NCBI GenBank assembly: GCA_024103175.1
Contig: JAGFJE010000700.1
Span: 1-53,976 of the forward strand
Source of the DNA: Phaeodactylibacter sp.
GTDB taxonomy: Bacteria > Bacteroidota > Bacteroidia > Chitinophagales > Saprospiraceae
DNA: 53,976 nt
Direction: 5' to 3'
In this document: positions 48,074 to 53,976 of the stretch, in pieces
Layout of the letters: every line of letters begins with the position of its first letter
How positions within the stretch are numbered: the stretch's first letter is position 1
Notes under the pieces: generated by a model
What the model was told of the DNA's origin: nothing
Databases searched by the model: none
The model's input: the letters and a program-made list of their open reading frames with translations, nothing else
Translations under genes and position numbers: made by a program

Positions 48074-48237
48074 TAGTGCGCCGGGAACGAAATTCTTAAA
48101 CAACTCTTTGGGCTCTTTTCCGCCCATGCTGCGTTGCTCCTTCCTTCCGTAGCTCCGGCTATGGGCGGTCGTCGCGTCTTGCCTGGCCGAAAAATAGCCT
48201 CAAATTATTGATCAACAACTTCGTTCCCGGCGCACTA
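48074..48237. mobile_element. MITE-like element with 17-bp terminal inverted repeats and TA flanks
   Basis: Perfect inverted arms lie at 48075-48091 and 48220-48236 (GTGCGCCGGGAACGAA core). Inside them, longer imperfect inverse similarity continues (TTGGGCTCTTTTCCG against its counterpart GAGGCTATTTTTCGG). A TA dinucleotide flanks each side (48074-48075 and 48236-48237), as for IS630/Tc1-type insertions. No transposase is encoded. The right end supplies part of the TAG stop codon of the adjacent minus-strand gene. Confidence 0.65.
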
Positions 48238-48906
48238 CCGCGCCGGCACGTAGGCCGGGTTGCGGTCATCGTAGATGAGCAGGCATTTATACAATTTTTC
48301 TTGAGCCTCCTCATCGGACAAATCGGCGACGGTCCGCCACAACTGGGGGTCGTCTTTTATCCAATCCAGGAGGTTTTCCCGGCTGAAGGCCGCCTGGCGG
48401 CCGTTTTCAAAGTGCAGCATCTTTTCCCTCACCAAAGCAACCTGCTTGGATACCGCCCCTTTGCGGAAGGGGCGCCCGGTCAGCGGGTTATAAGCGGCGA
48501 TTTCCACCATTCTGGTTTCTTCCACCTCGTAAGTATAGTAACAGATGCGCCCGCGGACGCGCAGCCCGGCAAAGGCCATAGCCTCTCTGCCCATCGCCGT
48601 ATCCGGCAGGCGGATGAAAGGCGTTCCCTGCAGGCAGAGGCCCCAGATGGAATCCGGCGGCAGCTCGCCGCCGTCTTTCCTGCGGATGTAAGCTACCTGA
48701 GCGGTGAACGATTGCTGGCTGGCCACGAGCTGGGCGTCCACGTCCTCCCATTTCAAAGAAGGGCGGTTGGCCTGCAGCTCTTCGAAGGACAGGTAGATGC
48801 CATCCGCGAACTCGAAGTTGCGGGTGACCTGCACGCTGTCTGGCTGGGCTGCCGCCAGGGCGCCGTAAAAAAACAAGGTGAAATATAACCACAGGCGAAG
48901 CTTCAT
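48235..48906 (-). CDS. Secreted hypothetical protein next to gldA
   Basis: The 223-residue protein has a signal peptide (LYFTLFFYGALAAAQP) and a mature domain beginning VTRNFEFADGIYLSFEELQAN, with likely beta structure (GRICYYTYEVEETRMVEIAAYN) and a helical C-terminus (LSDEEAQEKLYKCLLIYDDRN). I cannot name the family, but the YLSFEELQ-type start is common among Bacteroidota secreted proteins. It begins four bases after the gldA stop and is therefore in its operon. Its stop codon lies inside the right end of the MITE-like element, so the original C-terminus may have been changed. Confidence 0.8.
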   Translation of the reverse strand: MKLRLWLYFTLFFYGALAAAQPDSVQVTRNFEFADGIYLSFEELQANRPSLKWEDVDAQLVASQQSFTAQVAYIRRKDGGELPPDSIWGLCLQGTPFIRLPDTAMGREAMAFAGLRVRGRICYYTYEVEETRMVEIAAYNPLTGRPFRKGAVSKQVALVREKMLHFENGRQAAFSRENLLDWIKDDPQLWRTVADLSDEEAQEKLYKCLLIYDDRNPAYVPAR

Positions 48907-48910
48907 TGTT

Positions 48911-49816
48911 CTATTGCGTCAATTTTTGGAAAACCTCGTCGATCTCGTACACTTCCTTGTGCAGTTCCAGCAATTTGACCTGATGTTGTACGGCAAAATC
49001 GAAAACGGCCGGCCGCAGGTCAGCTTCCGGGCCGGAAATGAGCTGGAAGCGGTTTTTGCCCAGCTCCTTCAGTCCTTTCAGCTGGGGCAGCGCTTCCAGG
49101 GCCTTTCTGGGCGGTGTTTTCTGGAACTCGACCGTCACTACCGATTCTGCGGCCATGCGCCGCTGCAGAGCTTCTATGGAATCGTTGGCGACGATCTTTC
49201 CGCGGCTGATGATCAGCACCCGGTCGCATATCGCTCTGACCTCCTGCATGATATGGGTGGAAAAGATAACGGTTTTCTCCTCGCCCAGATGCCGGATCAA
49301 CTGCCGGATGTCGGCCAGTTGGTTGGGGTCCAGCCCGGAAGTGGGTTCATCCAGGATGAGCACCTCCGGGTCGTGCAGCATGGCCTGCGCCAGGCCGACC
49401 CGCTGCCGGTAACCTTTGGACAGGGCGCCGATGAGCTTGTGCTGTTCCCGGCCCAGGCCGGTCAATTCGACCAGTTCTTCCACCCGCCGGCGCTTGTTTC
49501 CGACTTTGTGGAGGCCGGCGATGAACCCCAGGTATTCCCGAACGTACATGTCTTTGTACAACGGGTTGTGCTCGGGTAGATACCCAATGCGGCGGCGAAC
49601 CTCCATCGGTTGTTTCAGCACATCGTAGCCGCAGACGGTGGCCGTGCCCTCATCCGGAGGAATGAAGGAAGTGACGACCTTCATGGTGGTGGTCTTGCCT
49701 GCCCCGTTCGGGCCCAGGAAACCCAGCACTTCCCCCGGGTTGGCCCGGAAGGAAACGTTATCTACCGCTCGCTGTGTCCCATATACCTTGGTCAGGTTCT
49801 GTACCGATACCGACAT
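48911..49816 (-). CDS. gldA: Gliding-motility-type ABC transporter ATP-binding protein GldA
   Basis: The 301-residue protein has all ABC ATPase motifs: Walker A GPNGAGKTTT, Q-loop GYLPEHNPLYKDM, signature LSKGYRQRVGLAQAM, Walker B EVLILDEPTSG and the H-loop STHIMQEV. The family-typical C-terminal extension (about 220-301) is present. It matches GldA, the ATPase of the GldAFG transporter first linked to gliding in Flavobacteria. I start at 49816 (MSVSVQNLTKVYG); an upstream frame to 49954 adds 46 unlikely residues. No gldF or gldG lies here. The gap 49817-50134 shows no gene. Confidence 0.93.
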   Translation of the reverse strand: MSVSVQNLTKVYGTQRAVDNVSFRANPGEVLGFLGPNGAGKTTTMKVVTSFIPPDEGTATVCGYDVLKQPMEVRRRIGYLPEHNPLYKDMYVREYLGFIAGLHKVGNKRRRVEELVELTGLGREQHKLIGALSKGYRQRVGLAQAMLHDPEVLILDEPTSGLDPNQLADIRQLIRHLGEEKTVIFSTHIMQEVRAICDRVLIISRGKIVANDSIEALQRRMAAESVVTVEFQKTPPRKALEALPQLKGLKELGKNRFQLISGPEADLRPAVFDFAVQHQVKLLELHKEVYEIDEVFQKLTQ

Positions 49817-50134
49817 ATTGCCCTTGTTTTTGAAAGCGGTTTGGCCCTGATTCCCGGAGGATGGCCTCCAAACCTGCGCCAAGCCACGCAAAAGTACATA
49901 AATTTCAAACAACTGCCCGGCATTGGGCAGGCCCCCGGAGGGGCGCCTTTTCATTCATATTCCGGACAGGGTACTTTACTAACGCCCAAGGCATGCCCAC
50001 AGCATGAGCGAACAGTTCTTAAAGTTTTGTTAAGCCGCCTGCACAATAAATAAACAGCTCTTAGCTTTATATACCAGGCTAATAAATATGTTTTTTCCTG
50101 AATTTTCCGGACAGGCAGCAAAAACAAACTCCAA

Positions 50135-51142
50135 ATGAGCATTCGGCCTATTATCATCCTACTATTGCTTTTTCCCTTTTCCCTCCCGGCCCAAATAGAG
50201 GGCCTGATAAAAGATAAAGACATCATCTGGGCGGCGGAGGTTGAATCCGTAATCTGTTTTGACGCCATCACCCGTTCACTGCCACCACAGGTATTGGAAG
50301 CCATCCCGGTCAAGGTCATACAGGAAACTCCCGATTCCCCCGCCCTGCACCCTTTCGCCAGAGAGGCCAGGAAGCTGATCCGGCAGGGGGCTTTCCCCGC
50401 TTTTGCCGACAGGGGCCTGCGGCAACCGCTTTCTCACAGGGAAGCGCTCGGCCACATGGTAGCGGTAGATACGATCGTCGTTTTCGACCCGGAAACCTAT
50501 GAGGAGAAGATACACGTTGTGAGGAAAGACATGCTGGAAAACACTTCCTTTTTTGCCGTCCGTCAGCTCTGGCTGTACAACGGCAAGAAGAACGAACTGG
50601 AAACCATCGCGCTCGCCATTGCTCCCGCTATCGAGCGCCCTTCCCAAACAGGTGAGTTTCATCCTTTGGTTTGGTTCAGGCTGCCGCCCCCCCGCCGGAG
50701 CTTGGCCAGGCTGAAGTCTCCGGCCGTGCAGTTTGCCACTCATCTGGAATATACCGTAGCGGAAGAACAAATAGAAGTGCTGAAGGGAGAAGAAACACAC
50801 CTCAAGAAGATCCTCATTGAACGGCTTAAAAAGGGGGAACTCACCGGCTATGACCAATGGAACCAGCCCATCCCCCTATCAGAAGCGGAAGGCATTTTTA
50901 TCCATCAGGACACCATCATTACTTTTGACCCGGAGACTTACGAGGAGAACGTACAGGCCGTACGCATGGAATTTGGCCCGATGGATATTACGGACTTCCA
51001 CGTGCAGCAAAACTGGCTATTTGCGCCTTCCCGCAACAGCCTCCAATGTATTACCACCGCTCTGGGGCCCGCCATACCGGTCATCGACGAATACGGCACC
51101 CAAATGGCGCTGAAACCGCTGTTCTTCTGGCGCAGGGAGTGA
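50135..51142 (+). CDS. Secreted protein with two GldN/PorN-like repeats
   Basis: The 335-residue protein has a signal peptide (IIILLLLFPFSLPAQ) and two similar halves. Each has a helical turn with G-x-x-x-A/G-[FY] (KLIRQGAFPAFADRG and RLKKGELTGYDQWNQ), then VDTIVVFDPETYEE or QDTIITFDPETYEE, then a W-rich strand and an IAP-like end (LWLYNGKKNELETIALAIAP; NWLFAPSRNSLQCITTALGP). This pattern resembles the type IX secretion component GldN/PorN, which usually has one such domain. Identity as a GldN relative is inference; the adjacent gldA gene is divergent. Confidence 0.7.
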   Translation: MSIRPIIILLLLFPFSLPAQIEGLIKDKDIIWAAEVESVICFDAITRSLPPQVLEAIPVKVIQETPDSPALHPFAREARKLIRQGAFPAFADRGLRQPLSHREALGHMVAVDTIVVFDPETYEEKIHVVRKDMLENTSFFAVRQLWLYNGKKNELETIALAIAPAIERPSQTGEFHPLVWFRLPPPRRSLARLKSPAVQFATHLEYTVAEEQIEVLKGEETHLKKILIERLKKGELTGYDQWNQPIPLSEAEGIFIHQDTIITFDPETYEENVQAVRMEFGPMDITDFHVQQNWLFAPSRNSLQCITTALGPAIPVIDEYGTQMALKPLFFWRRE

Positions 51143-51259
51143 TCCATGGGCCTGACTAGGGCGATTGTTGAATGGTTATATTGTTAAATTGTCAGGAGAA
51201 CTGCCCTCCCAACCATCCAGCAATTTTACCCTGAGCTTGCCGAAGGGCCAACCATCCAA

Positions 51260-51595
51260 CTACACCTTAACCATATCGCCTACGAAGTCATCGACGGAAA
51301 CCACTCTGCCGCGGGCGTTGGTGATATCAAAGTAATTGGCCCACCCTTCCTCGCGGACGGCTTTTTCCAGCATATGCACATGGCCCAGGTTGGGCATTCT
51401 CCACACGGCCAGATAGCGGTATTCCGCATTCATAGGCGTATCTTCATCACAGACGGCGAAGCCTACCAGTTCTACATTGAGGTTTTTCATCCGCCGGACG
51501 CCGGGCGCGAGCATGCCTAAAAATTCTTCCCTTTGTTCACAGGGCAGGCCATTCCATTCCGGCCGGGGTTTCCATAATTCGACGTAGAGGAACAT
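51260..51595 (-). CDS. Small DUF6616-like protein
   Basis: The 111-residue protein has no signal peptide. It starts MFLYVELWKPRPEWNGLP and contains KNLNVELVGFAVCDED and YRYLAVWRMPNLGHVHMLEK, a pattern that suggests a dimeric ferredoxin-like (alpha/beta barrel) fold as in the DUF6616 group. The function is unknown. It is transcribed away from the AraC-type gene at 51855; the 259-bp gap between them holds an inverted-repeat element. Confidence 0.7.
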   Translation of the reverse strand: MFLYVELWKPRPEWNGLPCEQREEFLGMLAPGVRRMKNLNVELVGFAVCDEDTPMNAEYRYLAVWRMPNLGHVHMLEKAVREEGWANYFDITNARGRVVSVDDFVGDMVKV

Positions 51596-51724
51596 ATTGG
51601 TCTTGTTTCGTTAAAAATTCTGCTTCAAATTAACGACTGAAAAAGAGTAGATTAATGACCGATAGCAACGTGGCCGGTGACTTTTCGCACCTCGGCCGCT
51701 TCTGCCTTGGCATTATATTTGGTT

Positions 51725-51808
51725 GCAATAGGTTTTGTGCATTAGCCCTCCCAGCCCCTCAAATCCCCTAAAGGGGAAGTCCACCCACAAATGCACAAAA
51801 CCTATTGC
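51725..51808. repeat. Intergenic inverted repeat with perfect 18-bp arms
   Basis: Arms at 51725-51742 and 51791-51808 (GCAATAGGTTTTGTGCAT and complement) are perfect inverse copies. The 48-bp centre contains a smaller palindrome, TCCCCTAAAGGGGA, at 51764-51777. The element lies between divergent genes, 46 bp before the AraC-type regulator. Confidence 0.8.
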
Positions 51809-51854
51809 CGTTGAGTATAAATGATTAATTTTAGCCGGAACGGATCAAAGTAGT

Positions 51855-53708
51855 ATGCGAAGAAGCTTTGCGGTTTTCGGGTGTTTTCTGTTGTCACTGG
51901 CCCTCAGTGCCCAGGCTACTTTTGTCCTGGAGGAGCTGCCGGCAAACACCCCTGCCTCAGACTCTCTCTTCCTGAGCGGCTCCATCAACAACTGGGCGCC
52001 AAACGATCCGGATTTTTTATTCCGGCACGACAGCGCCGGCCGCCCCTTCCTCCGTTTGAACCTAAACGGAAACCCAGCCTTCGAATACAAGATCACCCGG
52101 GGCAGCTGGGAGAAAGTGGAGGCCAACGCCTTCGGCCAATTCATCAACAACCGCTACTACGAGGGGCCCGGCCAGGAAGACACCGTACGCCTCAGGGTGT
52201 TGAGTTGGGATGACCTCCCCCTCGTCTCCCGCTACGGTTGGCTGGCCATCATCGTAGAAGAAGTCCCGGATAACACGCCGCCCGACGCTTCTGTTTTTGC
52301 CGTGGGCAGCTTCAACGACTGGCACCCGGGAGACCCCGATTACCGGCTGGAAAGGCAGGAAGACGGCGCCTTTACGGTAAGTATCCCCTTATTGGACGAT
52401 ACCACCTACTACAAGTTCACCCGGGGCAGTTGGGAAACGATCGAAGGGCAGCGCAACGGCAGGGCCCGCGTCAACCGGCAGTTCATCCTCGGTGAAAACA
52501 GCTCGAAAAATATCACGGTAACCATTGAATCCTGGGAGGACCTGGCCGGCAACCCGATCAACCCCTACACTTTCCTGTTGCTGCTGGCAGCCATTCAGGG
52601 CCTGTTGCTCATCCTGGCCATCAATACGCTACAGGATAATAACCAGGCGGCCAACCGTGTATTGTCCGTCCTGCTGCTATTGCTCTCCGTAGCGCTGGCC
52701 GGGCGGGTATCGACCTATGACCGCGATATTTTCAACTGGATGCCCCGCCTGCTGATTCTTCCCGATTTCATTTATTTCCTGTACGCCCCCATTTTCCTGC
52801 TATACATCAACCGCCTGCTGCGGGTGCCTGCCCAAAACGCTCCGGGTATCAACTGGTGGCACTTCGCCCCCTTCCTGCTGCAGGTAGCGGCATATTTGCC
52901 TTTGATCCTGATGCCTAAGGAAGAATTTATCTCCAGGGTAGTCAACCAGGATTTCAAACCTTTTTTCGCCTGGTCCGGAGGCCTGGCCCTGCTGTTCAAT
53001 ATCTCCTACTGGTTCCTTTGCCGGCGCACCATCCAACAGTACGAACGGGAGTCGGGCGACACCCACGCCTTCGAGCCCAACCTGGAATTCCTGAGCGTGG
53101 TCATGTGGCTTAAATTCGCCTGCCTTCTTATCTGGGCCGCCACCTACCTCATCGGCGGGGCCGGCCTGGCCCTCGGCATAGACATCAGCTCCATCACCGA
53201 CAAGACTACCGACGCTCTGTGGGTGGCCTTTTCCCTCACGGCTTTCTTCCTGGGCTATTACACCATGCGCCAACCTGAGATCTTCAAGCTGCCCGCCCCA
53301 GATGCTCCTCCTTCCGAACAGGGCCAGGAAGAACAGGAAAAAGCAGCTTCCATGGGCGAAGAGGAAATGAAGGAGATCAAAGAGCAACTCGAAAGGGCCA
53401 TGGAAGAAAAACAGCCCTACCGCAACCCGGGGCTCAACCTCAACGGCCTGGCCGAACTGGCGGGCACCACGCCTCACTCCCTGTCCAGGGTCATCAACGA
53501 AGGCTACGGGATGAACTTCAACGACTTCGTCAACTCCTACCGTATCGAAGAATTTAAACGCCTCGCCCAACAGGAGGAATACCAGAACCACACCCTGCTC
53601 GCCATCGCCTTCATCGTCGGGTTTAATTCCAAATCGGCATTCAACCGCTCCTTTAAAAAACTGGAGGACTGCACGCCGCGGGAGTACCTGAAGGGGGTAA
53701 TGGGGTGA
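51855..53708 (+). CDS. Transmembrane AraC-type regulator with two carbohydrate-binding-like sensor domains
   Basis: The 617-residue protein has a signal peptide (AVFGCFLLSLALSAQA), then two similar beta-sandwich domains (about 22-115 and 125-225; SLFLSGSINNWAPNDPDF and SVFAVGSFNDWHPGDPDY, each ending in TRGSWE) that resemble starch- or glycogen-binding modules of CBM20/CBM48 type. Six to eight membrane helices follow (about 237-475), then an acidic linker with a coiled coil and an AraC DNA-binding domain (LNLNGLAELAGTTPHSLSRV; HTLLAIAFIVGFNSKSAF). It should sense a carbohydrate outside and regulate transcription directly. Target genes are not visible in the window. Confidence 0.88.
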   Translation: MRRSFAVFGCFLLSLALSAQATFVLEELPANTPASDSLFLSGSINNWAPNDPDFLFRHDSAGRPFLRLNLNGNPAFEYKITRGSWEKVEANAFGQFINNRYYEGPGQEDTVRLRVLSWDDLPLVSRYGWLAIIVEEVPDNTPPDASVFAVGSFNDWHPGDPDYRLERQEDGAFTVSIPLLDDTTYYKFTRGSWETIEGQRNGRARVNRQFILGENSSKNITVTIESWEDLAGNPINPYTFLLLLAAIQGLLLILAINTLQDNNQAANRVLSVLLLLLSVALAGRVSTYDRDIFNWMPRLLILPDFIYFLYAPIFLLYINRLLRVPAQNAPGINWWHFAPFLLQVAAYLPLILMPKEEFISRVVNQDFKPFFAWSGGLALLFNISYWFLCRRTIQQYERESGDTHAFEPNLEFLSVVMWLKFACLLIWAATYLIGGAGLALGIDISSITDKTTDALWVAFSLTAFFLGYYTMRQPEIFKLPAPDAPPSEQGQEEQEKAASMGEEEMKEIKEQLERAMEEKQPYRNPGLNLNGLAELAGTTPHSLSRVINEGYGMNFNDFVNSYRIEEFKRLAQQEEYQNHTLLAIAFIVGFNSKSAFNRSFKKLEDCTPREYLKGVMG

Positions 53709-53713
53709 GCCAT

Positions 53714-53828
53714 TTGATGTTTGATGTTTGATGTTTGATGTTTGATTTGCTTCAGAGTGGGGCAATTGTTGTCACATCCGGGTGACGGGGGGATACATCA
53801 TAAATCATAAATCGCAAATCATAAATCA
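53714..53828. repeat. Tandem TTTGATG repeat and complementary AAATCAT tract
   Basis: About five TTTGATG units (53714-53750) are followed 50 bp later by an ATAAATC/CAAATCATAAATCAAAC tract that is partly its inverse complement. The rest of the 268 bp to the window end shows no complete gene; an ATGAAG at the last six bases may start the next one. Confidence 0.8.
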
Positions 53829-53976
53829 AACCTCCCCTCCCCCATTATCCCGCAAATTCTTGTTTCAAATTATAATCTGCGGCGACATTACGGGATATTC
53901 CAAATATTATTGCACCGTGAATTCATGGTTTTTTCCGATTCCACTAAAAACAAATAAGATCCGCTTAACAATGAAG

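Overview
The window looks like a chromosomal segment of a Bacteroidota bacterium, most likely of the Saprospiria type (Lewinella or Haliscomenobacter relatives). The marker families support this: a GldA-type ABC ATPase, a GldN-like secreted protein, a GLPGLI protein, DUF4249, a sigma/FecR/TonB-dependent receptor set with an STN domain, LytS/LytTR two-component proteins and AraC regulators with membrane segments. There is also a Bacteroidota-type promoter (TTG then TAnnTTTG) in front of blaI. Coding DNA is moderately GC-rich with lower-GC patches. I see no rRNA, tRNA, CRISPR array, complete insertion sequence or prophage.

Layout. 1-16.6 kb: a partial outer-membrane-like protein, a BlaI/BlaR1 pair behind three operator palindromes, a site-2 protease, an MgtC protein, trehalose-6-phosphate synthase, two thioredoxin-fold lipoproteins, a DapA-family aldolase, an SPFH lipoprotein, a TPR protein, a LytTR/LytS two-component pair and several envelope proteins. 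16.6-19.8 kb: an AT-richer patch with a carbonic anhydrase C-terminal remnant, a DUF2490 protein, small ORFs and an intact lipoprotein beta-carbonic anhydrase, rich in inverted repeats. 19.8-24.2 kb: dnaE, interrupted by an intein that itself carries an in-frame palindromic repeat. 24.5-29.7 kb: a protein that reads as effector-associated domain + pseudokinase + globin, an unknown protein, an ACP-like protein without the phosphopantetheine serine, a LOG-family protein and an NtrC-like regulator without an evident DNA-binding domain. 29.8-36.1 kb: a pentameric ligand-gated ion channel and a sigma factor/FecR/TonB receptor/DUF4249 operon. 36.2-42.2 kb: M20 amidohydrolase, APC permease, haloperoxidase-like lipoprotein and a GH65-type glycosidase. 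42.4-48 kb: an Rpn/PD-(D/E)XK nuclease, an AraC regulator, and a TonB-receptor-like barrel + GLPGLI + Cys-rich small secreted protein. 48-54 kb: a MITE-like element, gldA, a tandem GldN-like protein and a transmembrane AraC regulator with two starch-binding-like sensor domains.

Functional links. Signal sensing is a recurring theme: BlaR1 acts on BlaI; LytS acts on LytTR; TonB receptor, FecR and ECF sigma form a surface-signalling chain; a ligand-gated channel, a globin-pseudokinase and a carbohydrate-sensing AraC protein add further inputs. The second theme is small repeats: long-armed inverted repeats in intergenic DNA, tetranucleotide microsatellites (one directly upstream of dnaE), a polypyrimidine tract after dnaE and a palindrome inside the intein.

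The most unusual items are the EAD-pseudokinase-globin fusion, the dnaE intein with its embedded palindrome, the serine-less ACP, and the Cys-rich peptide/GLPGLI/barrel operon. All functional statements come from reading sequence motifs; no database search was run.
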